DNA of 64,000 nucleotides from an uncultured Acetatifactor sp. (GCA_910577665.1 CAJTOJ010000013.1:1-64000), one strand, 5' to 3'. Counted from the first letter of the stretch, positions 33,959 through 43,626 are shown. The notes: a model not told the origin generated them from the sequence alone. Translations and numbers: made by a program.

Positions 33959-35107
33959 ATGAATTACCGCAGACTTGGAAAAACAGGTTTACTGGTCAGT
34001 GAGATCGGACTGGGTGGGGAATGGCTGGAGCGCCACAACCAGGAGGAGTGCAAGGCTGTCATAGACCGTGCAGATGAGCTGGGCATCAATATACTGGACT
34101 GCTGGATGTCTGAACCTAACGTGCGCACCCATATCGGCAGGGCACTATGGGGCAGGCGGGAACATTGGCTGATCCAGGGCCATATAGGTTCTACCTGGCA
34201 GAATGGGCAGTACGTCCGTACCCGCGATCCGGAAAAATGCAGGGAGGCTTTTGAGGATCTGCTGGTTCGGATGCAGACAGACTATATAGACCTGGGTATG
34301 ATCCATTTCATTGACCAGGAGAGCGACTGGGACGCAGCCATGAACGGTCCTTTTATCCGGTATGTGGAAGAACTGAAATCCAGCGGGAAAATACGGCATA
34401 TCGGCATGAGCACCCATAACCCGTCCATAGCTGTCAAAGCGGCAGAAAGCGGCCTGGTAGAGATGCTGATGTTCAGTGTCAATCCTGCGTTCGATCTGCT
34501 GCCGCCCACCGACAATATCGACCAGTACTTTGCAGAGGAATACCAGGATGGCTACAGTGGTATCGACCCAGTCCGGGCAGGAATGTACAGACTCTGTGAG
34601 CAGAAGGATGTGGGAATCACGGTCATGAAACCATATGCAGGAGGCCGTCTGTTTGATGAAAAGCGCTCCCCCTTTGGGGTTGCCCTGACACCCGTGCAGT
34701 GTATTCACTATTGTCTGACCCGTCCGGCAGTGGCAGCAGTTATGGCCGGATATGACACACCCGCCCAGGTGGAGCAGGCAGTGGCGTATGAGACGGCCAC
34801 ACAGGAAGAGAGAGACTATGCAGGCGTGCTGGCCAGGGCACCCCGCCATACCTTCGGACAAGGGGAATGCACCTACTGCGGTCATTGCAGGCCATGCCCG
34901 GTGAAAATTGACATTGCCATGGTGAACAAATATTACGATCTGGCTCTCATGCAGCCAGAAGTTCCGGCTACGGTGAAGGCCCACTATGAGGCGCTGGAAC
35001 ACCATGCGGACGAGTGCACAGGCTGCCGGGGATGTGAGGGCAGATGTCCCTTCGGCGTCAAGATCGCGGAACGCATGGCGAAGACAGCAGCGTTGTTTGG
35101 CAATTGA
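33959..35107 (+). CDS. Aldo/keto reductase-like protein with C-terminal 4Fe-4S domain, active site altered
   Basis: A 382-residue protein. The N-terminal TIM barrel starts YRRLGKTGLLVSEIGLGG and includes DYIDLGMIHFIDQ with the usual histidine. The C-terminal part has two clusters, CTYCGHCRPCP and CTGCRGCEGRCP, as in ferredoxin-bearing aldo/keto reductases. By eye, the usual tyrosine after the N-terminal Asp (here LDCWMSEPNVR) and the lysine in the next strand (here IQGHIG) are both absent, so classic reductase chemistry is doubtful. ATG 33959 is preferred over GTG 33944. Next gene is 21 nt downstream. Confidence 0.82.
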   Translation: MNYRRLGKTGLLVSEIGLGGEWLERHNQEECKAVIDRADELGINILDCWMSEPNVRTHIGRALWGRREHWLIQGHIGSTWQNGQYVRTRDPEKCREAFEDLLVRMQTDYIDLGMIHFIDQESDWDAAMNGPFIRYVEELKSSGKIRHIGMSTHNPSIAVKAAESGLVEMLMFSVNPAFDLLPPTDNIDQYFAEEYQDGYSGIDPVRAGMYRLCEQKDVGITVMKPYAGGRLFDEKRSPFGVALTPVQCIHYCLTRPAVAAVMAGYDTPAQVEQAVAYETATQEERDYAGVLARAPRHTFGQGECTYCGHCRPCPVKIDIAMVNKYYDLALMQPEVPATVKAHYEALEHHADECTGCRGCEGRCPFGVKIAERMAKTAALFGN

Positions 35108-35128
35108 TGAAATGGGACAGGAGCGCAT

Positions 35129-37348
35129 ATGGCATTGGGAAGAACCGGGCCGGATGACCGGCAGAGGAGGACTTTAGAAGTTACAAACAGGGATTGCGGG
35201 AATCGCCACAGGAGAAGTGGAAAAGTGACAGGAGGCAGCATTTTTGCCAATACCGGTAATCTGTGGGAGAACCTTTTTGTGGTGATCCTGGCACTCTATC
35301 CCCTGCGTCATATAGGCTGGGGACTGGATTTGTGGGATACAGGTTACAACTATGCCAATTTCACCTACATGGGAATGGAACACATGGATCCTATGTGGCT
35401 GTTTTCCACCTATCTGGCCAACGGAACAGGGTGGCTTCTGACGAAACTGCCCTATGGGGGAACCCTGGTGGGTATGAATTTCTATACAGGGCTTTTTGTC
35501 ACCGTGCTGGCGCTGCTGGGATATTTTTTCTGTACCAGGAAGCTGAAGATGCCGGCATGGATCGTCTTCGTAGGTGAATTTGTGGCGGAGAGTCTTTGCT
35601 GGTGTCCCACAGCCCTTCTGTACAATTATCTGACGTATGTGCTGTTTCTGGGGGCAGTGATATGGCTGTACCAGGGATTGACCCGGGGGAGAAAGGGCTG
35701 CCTGGTGGCTGCAGGTGTCTGCCTGGGGGCCAATGTGCTGGTGCGGTTCTCAAATCTGCCTCAGATGGGGCTGATCCTGGCAGTCTGGGCGTACGACTTG
35801 ATCCTGTGGATGGAGGGAAGAAAGCGGGCAAGCGGGAAGGAAAAAGGCAGTTATGGATCCCATGGACAGGACGCAGACAGGAAAGGAACAGACACAGAGA
35901 GCCATTGCAGGAAAATATCCCAGGTTCCTTTCTGGCGTAGACTGCTTGGGGACACATTCTGGTGTCTTGTGGGTTATCTGGGGGCGCTTCTGGTGCTGTT
36001 TTCCTATATTCACCTGCGCTATGGGCTGGGGGAATATGGCATGGGCATCCGCAGGCTGTTTGCCATGACGGAAAATGCCACAGACTATACGGCCAAAGCC
36101 ATGATTATGAGTATCGTGGGCACTTACGTGGAGAATCTTTACTGGGTGATACGTATGGGTGTGATCCTGGCGGCGGGGCTGGTGCTCTTTGCAGTGGCAG
36201 GTTGGCTGGAAGGGCGTCTCCTGCAGGGGAAAAAGAGTATACCAGACGGAAAGGCCCGGGGGAATGAGAGCAGAGAGGGACATAGGAGCAGGAGCAAAGA
36301 ACCCGGGAGCGAGGATGGGGATAGCCTGTGGCAGAGAGTTCTGCATATAGGTCTGCGTCTTCTGTGGGTGGCTGTGAGTATTGGTATGCTGGTATGGCTC
36401 TATGCCAGGGGATTCTGTTCCTTTTCCTTCTACAGCTATGACTCCATCTGGCGTCCGGGTCCTGTTTTCCTGATGCTGGCCATGGCCATGGCCGCTGTAC
36501 GGATCTTCCACCAGGGGACCGGTAAAGAGGAGAAGCTGGTCAGCGGCCTGGTGATCCTGGTGATCCTGCTGACTTCCCTGGGCAGCAACAACAAAGTGCT
36601 ACCCAGCCTGAACAATCTGTTTGTGGTGGCGCCTTACACCCTGTGGCAAAGTTACCGTTTCTTGAAGTCAGGAGAGTGGAAGGCAGGCCATATGAAGCTG
36701 TCCCTGTTTCCGGCCAAAGGACTTCTGGTGGCATTTCTTTTGCTGTGCATGGTGCAGTTTGGCTGTTTTGGGGCTAAGTTCGTATTTGCAGAGGCCACCG
36801 GAGTGCAGGATGTATCTGCCACGGTGGAGAACAATGAAATGCTGAGGGGCATAGGGATGTCCCCTGCCAAGGCCCGGTGGATGAGCCAGATCAGTGAGTA
36901 TATGGCGCAGAACCATCTACAGGGCAGGGAAGTGATCCTCTATGGGCAGATTCCCTCCCTGGCCTACTACCTGCAGATGCCTCCGGCCTTCAATTCCTGG
37001 TGTGACCTGGAATCCTACAGCCTGGAAGCCATGGAAAAGGATATGGAGGAACTGGATACAGACTCCGGGAAGGAAACTCCGGTCATTATCCTGGAGAATC
37101 TTTATGGGCTGGAACTGGAAGGTTATGTGGATGCCCTGCAGGATGCGCTGGATCAGCTTGCCCTGGAGACAGGCCCTAAGGGAAAGTGGCTCCAGGAGAT
37201 TGCCGGGAATCCGGCCGCCGGATACGGCCTGGGAAAGAGCTTTGCCGTGAAAACGGATGCAAAGTGGGAACTGATCAAAAGATTCATGGAGGAAGGCGGG
37301 TACAGGCAGACCTTCCGCAATGAGAAATTTGCAGTGTATGAGAGATAG
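35129..37348 (+). CDS. Large polytopic membrane protein, GT-C-like
   Basis: A 739-residue protein. After a basic N-terminal 45 residues there are about ten to twelve hydrophobic helices in two groups (about 47-240 and 280-560), separated by long polar, charged loops at about 228-262 and 370-405. LDLWDTGYNYANFTYM in the first external loop recalls the acidic loop-1 motif of GT-C glycosyltransferases. The last about 170 residues are a soluble domain with EVILYGQIPSLAYYLQMPP. I would call it a probable GT-C enzyme or polymer-handling protein; no family name is certain. AGGAG precedes ATG 35129. Confidence 0.65.
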   Translation: MALGRTGPDDRQRRTLEVTNRDCGNRHRRSGKVTGGSIFANTGNLWENLFVVILALYPLRHIGWGLDLWDTGYNYANFTYMGMEHMDPMWLFSTYLANGTGWLLTKLPYGGTLVGMNFYTGLFVTVLALLGYFFCTRKLKMPAWIVFVGEFVAESLCWCPTALLYNYLTYVLFLGAVIWLYQGLTRGRKGCLVAAGVCLGANVLVRFSNLPQMGLILAVWAYDLILWMEGRKRASGKEKGSYGSHGQDADRKGTDTESHCRKISQVPFWRRLLGDTFWCLVGYLGALLVLFSYIHLRYGLGEYGMGIRRLFAMTENATDYTAKAMIMSIVGTYVENLYWVIRMGVILAAGLVLFAVAGWLEGRLLQGKKSIPDGKARGNESREGHRSRSKEPGSEDGDSLWQRVLHIGLRLLWVAVSIGMLVWLYARGFCSFSFYSYDSIWRPGPVFLMLAMAMAAVRIFHQGTGKEEKLVSGLVILVILLTSLGSNNKVLPSLNNLFVVAPYTLWQSYRFLKSGEWKAGHMKLSLFPAKGLLVAFLLLCMVQFGCFGAKFVFAEATGVQDVSATVENNEMLRGIGMSPAKARWMSQISEYMAQNHLQGREVILYGQIPSLAYYLQMPPAFNSWCDLESYSLEAMEKDMEELDTDSGKETPVIILENLYGLELEGYVDALQDALDQLALETGPKGKWLQEIAGNPAAGYGLGKSFAVKTDAKWELIKRFMEEGGYRQTFRNEKFAVYER

Positions 37349-37352
37349 GCCG

Positions 37353-37497
37353 GATACAACAACCCCGCTGCGAAGCAAAGCGTGTTAAAGCACGCGGGCA
37401 TCAAGCTTGTAGCGCTACAGGCAGCGGGGGATGTGATCCCCGCGGCATTCGCCAAATGGATGCTGACGCATCCGCCTGGCTCATTGCCCGGGGGAAT
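37353..37497 (-). repeat. Dispersed structured repeat, family A, copy 3 (middle hairpin missing)
   Basis: Inverted relative to the other copies. Read on the minus strand it has the first hairpin (GGGCAATGAGCC with an inner GGATGC-GTCA-GCATCC) and the last one (CCCCGCTGC..GCAGCGGGG with GCGTGC..), but the roughly 45-nt GCTGGTGG..CCACC block between them is absent. It lies a few bases after the stop of the membrane protein gene. Confidence 0.85.
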
Positions 37498-37552
37498 AAA
37501 GAGTGGCAGGATGCACCATATGGGTGGCATTTGCCGCAGAAAGAGAGGCAGT

Positions 37553-38389
37553 ATGCAGTTAGGAATCAGATTACATGACACAAAAGACCTACCCTTCGAG
37601 GAGCGGATCGCAGATGTGCACCAGCTGGGCTTTGCCTGCGGGCATCTGGCCCTTGCCAAGGTGATCCAGGAATTTCCCACCACCGATGAGGCCATGACGC
37701 CGGGACTGGCCATGTACATCAAACAGGTATTTGCCAGGAACCAGGTAGACATTGCAGTGCTGGGCTGCTATTTGAATCTGGCAGATCCCAATGAGGAGCA
37801 GCTGGCCAAGACCGTGCATCGTTATATGGCTCATATTCGGTTTGCTTCCTGGCTGGGCTGTGGTGTGGTGGGTACGGAGACCGGGGCACCCAATGAGACG
37901 TACACCTTTACCACGGAGTGCCATACCGAGGAAGCACTGCAGCTCTTCATACGGAATGTACGGCCCATAGTGAAGTATGCAGAGCAGATGGGAGTGGTGC
38001 TGGCCATCGAGCCTGTCTACCGCCATATTGTGAGCAATCCCAGGCGGGCCAGACGGGTTCTGGACGAGATCGCTTCCCCCAATCTGCAGATTATCTTCGA
38101 TCCTGTGAACCTGCTGGATATGGCCAATTACCAGGATCGTCAGTGGGTTATTGAGGAGGCCATTGATCTGCTTGGCCCGGATATTGCCATGGTACATCTG
38201 AAGGATTTCGTGATCCGGGAGGGAGGTCTTGTGTCCGTGGGCTGTGGCTTCGGGGAGATGGATTATACCTCCATACTGCGCTTCATGAAGGAGAGAAAGC
38301 CGTTCATCCATGCCACCCTGGAGGATACCAATCCGGAGAACAATACACAGGCCAGGGACTTCATCTGGCAGAAGTATGAGCAGGTGTAA
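37553..38389 (+). CDS. Sugar phosphate isomerase/epimerase-type TIM barrel
   Basis: A 278-residue AP-endonuclease-2-family barrel. Metal/substrate blocks are GVVGTETGAPN, VVLAIEPVYRH (glutamate), IIFDPVNLLDM (aspartate), MVHLKDFVI (histidine) and ATLEDTNP (glutamate). Start 37553 (MQLGIRLHD) follows AGAGG; the frame extends upstream only because it reads through repeat family A. Isolated from other sugar genes, with no direct hint of substrate. Confidence 0.87.
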   Translation: MQLGIRLHDTKDLPFEERIADVHQLGFACGHLALAKVIQEFPTTDEAMTPGLAMYIKQVFARNQVDIAVLGCYLNLADPNEEQLAKTVHRYMAHIRFASWLGCGVVGTETGAPNETYTFTTECHTEEALQLFIRNVRPIVKYAEQMGVVLAIEPVYRHIVSNPRRARRVLDEIASPNLQIIFDPVNLLDMANYQDRQWVIEEAIDLLGPDIAMVHLKDFVIREGGLVSVGCGFGEMDYTSILRFMKERKPFIHATLEDTNPENNTQARDFIWQKYEQV

Positions 38390-38576
38390 ATGACTGTTAT
38401 GCAGAATAAAGAGTATTATCGTGCGCAATCCGTTGCTGTTTAGGGATGGGTGGCAGAGGTATACTGGACACAGAAAGAGGTTAGTCCATTCTTGACGGTG
38501 CCTTCCGGATGGCTGTATATGCAGTAACAGGAAAGGTACCAGTCATCAAGTCTGGCAGACAAAAATGGAGGGGCTT

Positions 38577-39002
38577 ATGGGAAACAAAGTATACAATTGC
38601 GATAAGGAGATGAGGGAGGCAATGGAGGCAGGCCAGAGGGCTCTGTCTTTGCTGGAACGTGCCAGGGACTGCCTGAACAGCGCAGGCAACTGGGGCATCT
38701 GGGATATGCTGGGAGGCGGACTCCTCAGCACCTTTATGAAACAGTCCAAAATGAAGGATGCGGAAGGGCTGTTACAGGAGGCGCGCAGTGCCTTGAAATG
38801 TTTCCAGAAGGAACTGATGGATGTGGAGACCATCGCGGAATTCCACATTGAGACAGGGGATTTTCTCTCCTTTGCCGATTATTTTTTCGATGGCTTTATC
38901 GTGGACTGGCTGGTACAGTCCAGGATCAGTGAAGCCAGAAGGCAGGTGGAGGATGCTGTCTGCAAAGTGCGTTACATATTGAATCAGCTACAGCAGATGT
39001 GA
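38577..39002 (+). CDS. Conserved-looking small helical protein of unknown function
   Basis: A 141-residue acidic, almost fully helical protein. Two helical stretches (about 8-35 and 62-90) have coiled-coil character and flank a Gly-rich hydrophobic patch, NWGIWDMLGGGLLSTFMKQ. A second patch, FADYFFDGFIVDWLVQSR, precedes the last helix. No signal peptide. ATG 38577 has GGAGGGG directly upstream; ATG 38565 sits on that site and is unlikely. I do not recognise a family. Confidence 0.7.
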   Translation: MGNKVYNCDKEMREAMEAGQRALSLLERARDCLNSAGNWGIWDMLGGGLLSTFMKQSKMKDAEGLLQEARSALKCFQKELMDVETIAEFHIETGDFLSFADYFFDGFIVDWLVQSRISEARRQVEDAVCKVRYILNQLQQM

Positions 39003-39067
39003 AAATTTTTATCTGTGCGGATGGATGCCCTGTAAAAATATTGGACGTTTGGAAAAGGAGGTATCAT

Positions 39068-39946
39068 ATGGCTGTCTATGAGTTGCAAAATGAGGAGATT
39101 GCCATCGCCGTGAACAGTCATGGTGCAGAACTGAAATCACTGAAAAGGCGAAGTGACGGACAGGAATATATGTGGTGCGGGGATGCAAAATACTGGGGCA
39201 GGACATCCCCGGTGCTGTTTCCTTTTGTGGGAGGTGTTAAAGACAGGGAATACCGGACAAAAGGCAGGACATATGCCATGACCCAGCATGGATTTGCCAG
39301 GGATATGGAGTTTGAATTGCTCTCCCAGAACCGGGAGTCCCTCTGGTTTGGTCTGTCCTCCAGCCAGGGTACCCTGGACAGATACCCGTATGAATTTTTA
39401 CTGAAAGTAGGTTATGTACTCCGGGGAAACCAGGTGGAAGTATGCTGGCAGGTGGAGAATCCGGGAGCGGAGCCGCTGCCTTTTTCCATAGGAGGACATC
39501 CGGCTTTTAAATGTCCTTTGGGCCGGGGCGAGGAACAGACAGATTGTTTCGTGGGATTTGGCAGTGCCACACAGATTGTCAGCACCCGGATCAGTGAAAA
39601 CGGACTGGCCACGGACGGAAAGGATCTGTATGAACTGACGGACGGACGCCTTAGACTGACAAAGCATCTGTTTGACCGGGATGCCCTGGTGGTGGAGCAT
39701 CACCAGACGGATACGGTTACGCTCTGTGGGAAGGATGGAACCCCTTATCTGAAAGTGACCATGGAAGCGCCTTTGTTCGGGGTGTGGTCCCCGCCGGGTA
39801 AGCAGGCGCCTTTCGTCTGTATAGAACCCTGGTATGGAAGATGCGACAGGGAGGATTTTGACGGAACCCTGGAAGAGCGGGAATGGGGGAACCTGGTGGA
39901 GCCGGACGGTGTCTGGAAGGCTTCGTATAAAATCGCAATATGCTGA
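39068..39946 (+). CDS. Aldose 1-epimerase-family protein (LacX-like)
   Basis: A 292-residue galactose-mutarotase-fold protein. NSHGAELKSLKR at the N-terminus, PVLFPFVGGVKD, TQHGFARDMEFE, GGHPAFKCPL and CIEPWYGRCDRE match the LacX-type branch, including the paired histidines (QHGFAR and GGHPAF) and the late glutamate of the active site. Family members interconvert alpha and beta anomers of sugars or sugar phosphates. ATG 39068 has AAGGAGG 6 nt upstream. Confidence 0.88.
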   Translation: MAVYELQNEEIAIAVNSHGAELKSLKRRSDGQEYMWCGDAKYWGRTSPVLFPFVGGVKDREYRTKGRTYAMTQHGFARDMEFELLSQNRESLWFGLSSSQGTLDRYPYEFLLKVGYVLRGNQVEVCWQVENPGAEPLPFSIGGHPAFKCPLGRGEEQTDCFVGFGSATQIVSTRISENGLATDGKDLYELTDGRLRLTKHLFDRDALVVEHHQTDTVTLCGKDGTPYLKVTMEAPLFGVWSPPGKQAPFVCIEPWYGRCDREDFDGTLEEREWGNLVEPDGVWKASYKIAIC

Positions 39947-40070
39947 AGCGTTCCGTCCGCTTGATCTGTGATGCGGATATAGTATCATCCCGTACATTGG
40001 CCCGGTTTTCCGGATCCTGATAGGAATGGCTGGATGTCCGGGGGAATGGGAGAAGCTGGGAAGCCACTTA

Positions 40071-40249
40071 TACCCGCGTGCCATGAGCCAAGCGGGCATG
40101 CCTGCATGCACATTTGGCGACTGCCGCGAGGGGGTGCGTAGCGCTGGTGGCGCATGATCAGCACCGACCGAAGCGAAGACCAAAGACCACGCTGCTCTAC
40201 AGCGTTACAAATTTGATGCCCCGTTGCTTGCAGCGGGGTCTTTGACTGG
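40071..40249 (+). repeat. Dispersed structured repeat, family A, copy 4
   Basis: The most diverged copy. The inner part of the first hairpin has become GCATGC-CT-GCATGC where other copies have GGATGC/GCATCC, so pairing is kept although bases differ. The middle GCTGGTGG block and the final CCCCG..GCAGCGGGG end are present. It fills half of the 345-nt gap between the epimerase and ogt. Confidence 0.8.
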
Positions 40250-40251
40250 TG

Positions 40252-40278
40252 CATACCGCAGGCAAGGCTTGCGGTATG
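40252..40278 (+). promoter_or_regulatory. Perfect hairpin next to the ogt ribosome binding site
   Basis: CATACCGCA pairs with TGCGGTATG (9 bp, 9-nt loop). It abuts repeat A on the left and the GGGGG ribosome site on the right, so it could affect ogt translation or be the tail of the repeat. Confidence 0.4.
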
Positions 40279-40291
40279 TGGGGGTATAGAA

Positions 40292-40795
40292 ATGGAGTAT
40301 GTACATCATTATCAGTCCCCGTTTGGCGGGATGACAATGGCAAGCAATGGAAGGGCGCTGACAGGGTTATGGTTTGACGGCCAGAAATATTTTGGGGGCA
40401 CCCTGTCTGGGAACCAGGAGGAGAGGGAACTGGAGGTGTTCGAACAGGCAGACAGATGGCTGGAGATATACTTCGGAGGAAAGGCTCCTGCATTTACACC
40501 GCCGCTGTCCATGGAGGGTACCCCTTTTAGGAAGGCTGTGTGGGAGATCCTGCTGACCATTCCCTTCGGACAGACAGTGACCTACGGGGAGATCGCGAAG
40601 AAGCTTGCAGGGCAGATGGGGCGTCCCGGCATGTCTGCCCAGGCGGTGGGCGGCGCAGTGGGGCATAATCCCATCTCCCTTATTGTCCCCTGTCACAGAG
40701 TGATAGGGACGGATGGAAGCCTGACGGGGTATGCGGGCGGCATTGCAGTAAAGGAGAAACTGCTGTTGCTGGAAAAGACACAAGAGCGGATTTAA
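40292..40795 (+). CDS. ogt: Methylated-DNA--protein-cysteine S-methyltransferase
   Basis: A 167-residue DNA repair protein that takes methyl groups from O6-methylguanine onto its own cysteine. The active site is LIVPCHRVIG (Cys134). The helix-turn-helix part includes VTYGEIAKKLAG and AVGGAVGHNP, where the Arg-finger region is as expected. The short N-terminal domain makes it the Ogt/MGMT type without an Ada sensor. Confidence 0.95.
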   Translation: MEYVHHYQSPFGGMTMASNGRALTGLWFDGQKYFGGTLSGNQEERELEVFEQADRWLEIYFGGKAPAFTPPLSMEGTPFRKAVWEILLTIPFGQTVTYGEIAKKLAGQMGRPGMSAQAVGGAVGHNPISLIVPCHRVIGTDGSLTGYAGGIAVKEKLLLLEKTQERI

Positions 40796-41072
40796 ACAGC
40801 AACCGATGCGCGAAGACCGCAGGCACTATGCTGCAACAAGAGACAATATCATAGATCTGCAATAAACGGGACTTTCTGTAAGTTCTGGTATGTACTAAAA
40901 CAGGAGGAAGGGGCAGAAGTTTAAGGGTTTATTAAGGATATCCATAAGAAAAGATTCATATTTAGGCATTATACTGCCAGTAACATAAGATGCAGGCTGT
41001 GGGGAAAGGACAGGCAGAAAAAGGAGATACCCGGATCTGTCTGGAAGTCTGTGTGATAGAGGAGGTACCTGT

Positions 41073-41972
41073 ATGAAGCTGGCAGTGATGGCGGATATTC
41101 ATAGCAATTATGTGGCGCTGGAGCAGTGTATGGCGTATGCCCTGAAACAGGGTGTCCGGCATTTTGTCTTTTTGGGAGATTATATCGGCGAACTGGCCTA
41201 TCCGGAGAGAACCATGGCCCTTCTGTATGGCTATAGAGAGAAGTATGACTGTGCGTTCATCCGTGGAAACAAGGAGGAATACTGGCTACAGTACAAGGCA
41301 GAAGGGGAGCAGGGCTGGCGGGAATACGATTCTACTACCGGGGTGCTCTGGTATGCCTATCACAGGCTGCGGGAAAGGGATCTGGACTTTTTTGAACATA
41401 TGCCCATAGCCCGGCGTCTACAGTTCGGGGAACTACAGACGCTTTTTGTCTGTCATGGCACTCCGGACAGTACCAGAAAAGCCATGCGATGGAAGAATGG
41501 GGACTTGGGGGAGGGAGTATCCTGGGGAAATGCCCACACAGAGGAGGTGCTGGAGAGGTGTGAGGAGAAGATGCTTTTATGTGGGCATACCCATGTCCAG
41601 GGCAGACTGGAATACGGAGGAAAAATACTGCTAAATCCAGGTGCAGTGGGACTGCCCCTGGAGAAGGATGGCAGAAGCCGTTTTGTGATCCTGCACGGGG
41701 ATGGGGGAGGCTGGCAGGAGGAATTTGTGTCCCTTCCGTATGATCGAGTCCGTGTCATACGGGAAATTGATGAGTCCGGGCTGGGCAGGCGGGCGCCCTA
41801 TTGGAGCATGATTACCAAGAGGCATCTGATGGAACATACAGACTGTCCGGGGCATGCGGTGCTGCTGGAAAGAGCCATGGAGATCTGTAGGCAGACACAG
41901 GGATTCTGCAATTGGCCGGATATCCCGGAGGACTGCTGGAGACAGGCCCTGGAGGAAATAGGGATTTTGTGA
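41073..41972 (+). CDS. Metallophosphoesterase (calcineurin-like, YfcE-type)
   Basis: A 299-residue phosphoesterase. Metal ligands lie in MADIHSN, FLGDYIGE, FIRGNKEEYW, VCHGTP and CGHTHVQGR, the full set of the calcineurin-like fold. YfcE/MJ0936-type members hydrolyse phosphodiesters or phosphatase substrates; the true substrate is unknown. The C-terminal about 70 residues extend beyond the core. GGAGG precedes the ATG; a terminator follows. Confidence 0.9.
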   Translation: MKLAVMADIHSNYVALEQCMAYALKQGVRHFVFLGDYIGELAYPERTMALLYGYREKYDCAFIRGNKEEYWLQYKAEGEQGWREYDSTTGVLWYAYHRLRERDLDFFEHMPIARRLQFGELQTLFVCHGTPDSTRKAMRWKNGDLGEGVSWGNAHTEEVLERCEEKMLLCGHTHVQGRLEYGGKILLNPGAVGLPLEKDGRSRFVILHGDGGGWQEEFVSLPYDRVRVIREIDESGLGRRAPYWSMITKRHLMEHTDCPGHAVLLERAMEICRQTQGFCNWPDIPEDCWRQALEEIGIL

Positions 41973-42111
41973 CATTACCATACCAGCCGGGCAGCTCTTA
42001 TATTGGCGAAGTATATTTGGAATTTTCGGTTTACTTTTTATACAGGATAGCCGAAATACAGAATAAGGGAATGATTTGGTGCAGACAGTGGAGCGCCAGA
42101 ATAAGGCTAGG

Positions 42112-42152
42112 GACAGCAGACAGATGAGGGATCATGGTTTGCTGTCTTTTTT
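42112..42152 (+). terminator. Intrinsic terminator after the phosphoesterase
   Basis: GACAGC (42112-42117) with GCTGTC (42141-42146), followed by TTTTTT. The loop is long (23 nt), and flanking bases can extend the stem. The rest of the 303-nt gap before the LytTR gene shows nothing else clear. Confidence 0.6.
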
Positions 42153-42275
42153 ATAGGAAAATGTGTCCTAAATTTTTTCTTTTAACCGATTGGTGACATT
42201 GGCCATACATTTCGTTACAAGATACAAAAGTCTACAGCGATCTGGCCGAAATATCTAACAGACAAGAGGTAGGGT

Positions 42276-42800
42276 ATGAAGGTTGCAATATGTGACGGGG
42301 ACAGGGAAAATTGTGAGAAGTTGTGCCGCATGATCCAGGGCAGGGAACCGGGATGCGAAGTAAAGTGTTTCTGCAATGAGGACCAGTGGAAAGAGGCAGG
42401 CCGGTATTTCCAGGCCATGATGAAGGAGATCAAAGGATTTCCGGTGGCCGGGCCGGATATTGCAGGGGCTATCCAGGGGCGGGTGCACTTCCAGACCAAG
42501 AGCCGGAATTATGACCTGAATGCGGAAGAGATCCTGTATATAGAGAGCAGGCGGCGCAAGGTGGAGATCCACACAGCAGAGGAAGTCTTCAGTGTCTATG
42601 CCACCATGAAAGGGATGCAGGAGCTGCTGGGAGAAGTTTTTTTCAGATGTCACAGAGGCTATCTGGTGAATCTGTCAAAGGTGAAGGAATATGATATGGG
42701 AAGCGTGCATCTGGTAAACGGAGAGACCGTATACCTGGCCAGGGAGAAGTATCCGGAATTTGCCAGGGCCTATGCCAGGTATCTTGACGGCGGGCAATAA
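42276..42800 (+). CDS. LytTR-domain regulator with a shrunken receiver domain
   Basis: A 174-residue protein. Residues 1-50 look like the first third of a response-regulator receiver (MKVAICDGDRENCEKLCRMI) and then break off: the phospho-acceptor strand and the rest are missing. Residues about 70-172 form a LytTR DNA-binding domain, with EEILYIESRRRKVEIHT, FRCHRGYLVNLSKV and the C-terminal YPEFARAYARYL. LytTR regulators control bacteriocins, virulence and surface functions. Without phosphorylation control it may be constitutive or respond to partners. It precedes a FliD-like gene. Confidence 0.82.
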   Translation: MKVAICDGDRENCEKLCRMIQGREPGCEVKCFCNEDQWKEAGRYFQAMMKEIKGFPVAGPDIAGAIQGRVHFQTKSRNYDLNAEEILYIESRRRKVEIHTAEEVFSVYATMKGMQELLGEVFFRCHRGYLVNLSKVKEYDMGSVHLVNGETVYLAREKYPEFARAYARYLDGGQ

Positions 42801-42890
42801 GCCAGGGCGGGAGACGGTTTTGTCTGGAAGGAAACTTTCAATAAATAGATAACAATAGATAGATCACAATTTGCACAGGAGGTTTACAGT

Positions 42891-43592
42891 ATGGGAATTC
42901 GGGTGACTACACAGATGTTAGGGTATAGCAGGAGAAGGGCGGGACTGGATTCCGGCAGCAGCCTTGCGAAGTACATCAACCAGCCAGGGACGACAGGAAG
43001 CCAGTCCTATATCAATTCGCTGGGTAAGAACAGTCTTGCAGGCAAGGACAGACTGTCAGCCAGCAGGTTCAGTGCCCTGCAGAAAAACAATACGGCAACC
43101 AGATATGAGAAGAGCCGTTATGAGAAGATGGAGAAAGCAGCAAAAAAGCTGACACAGCAGACAGCAGCCCTCTCGGAGAAAGTGGATGAGGGTGGTGTGG
43201 GCACTGACATAGCGGATCAGGTGGCCGGGTTCGTGGCTGCTTTTAACGAGAATTTGAACAATTTAAAACAGTCAACAGACATTCTGGACAAATATTACCA
43301 TCAGTCCATAAAGGAGACAGGGCAACAAAATAAATATGCCCTGGAGGAGATCGGAATCACGGTTGGCTCTAACGGGCTACTGACCCTGGACAAGGAAAAA
43401 CTGGCAGGTGCTGATGCGGAAAAGGTGAAGGCAGTGTTTGGTTCCAAGGGGGATTTTCTCAAGCGGATCAGCTATGTGTCTTCCAGGATAGAGGACAATG
43501 CGGCCGCCAACGTGGAGAGTGCATCCAGCCGGTACAATTCCAGGGGAGATATCATGAATTCCTACTTGAGCAGTTTCAACAGGCGTGGCTAG
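42891..43592 (+). CDS. Short protein resembling the C-terminal part of flagellar cap protein FliD
   Basis: A 233-residue protein without signal peptide. It has a Ser/Gly-rich N-terminus, a helical middle (about 75-145, FVAAFNENLNNLKQSTDIL), then ALEEIGITVGSNGLLTLD and VKAVFGSKGDFLKRI, which resemble the segment before the last helix of FliD. The rest of FliD is absent, and no flagellar genes are near. Either it is a derived cap-like assembly protein or shares only a helical motif. GGAGG precedes the ATG. The next gene lies 121 nt on; the two may be co-transcribed. Confidence 0.6.
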   Translation: MGIRVTTQMLGYSRRRAGLDSGSSLAKYINQPGTTGSQSYINSLGKNSLAGKDRLSASRFSALQKNNTATRYEKSRYEKMEKAAKKLTQQTAALSEKVDEGGVGTDIADQVAGFVAAFNENLNNLKQSTDILDKYYHQSIKETGQQNKYALEEIGITVGSNGLLTLDKEKLAGADAEKVKAVFGSKGDFLKRISYVSSRIEDNAAANVESASSRYNSRGDIMNSYLSSFNRRG

Positions 43593-43626
43593 GTATGCAC
43601 TGAAGCGCATACGGAGGTGTAAATTT

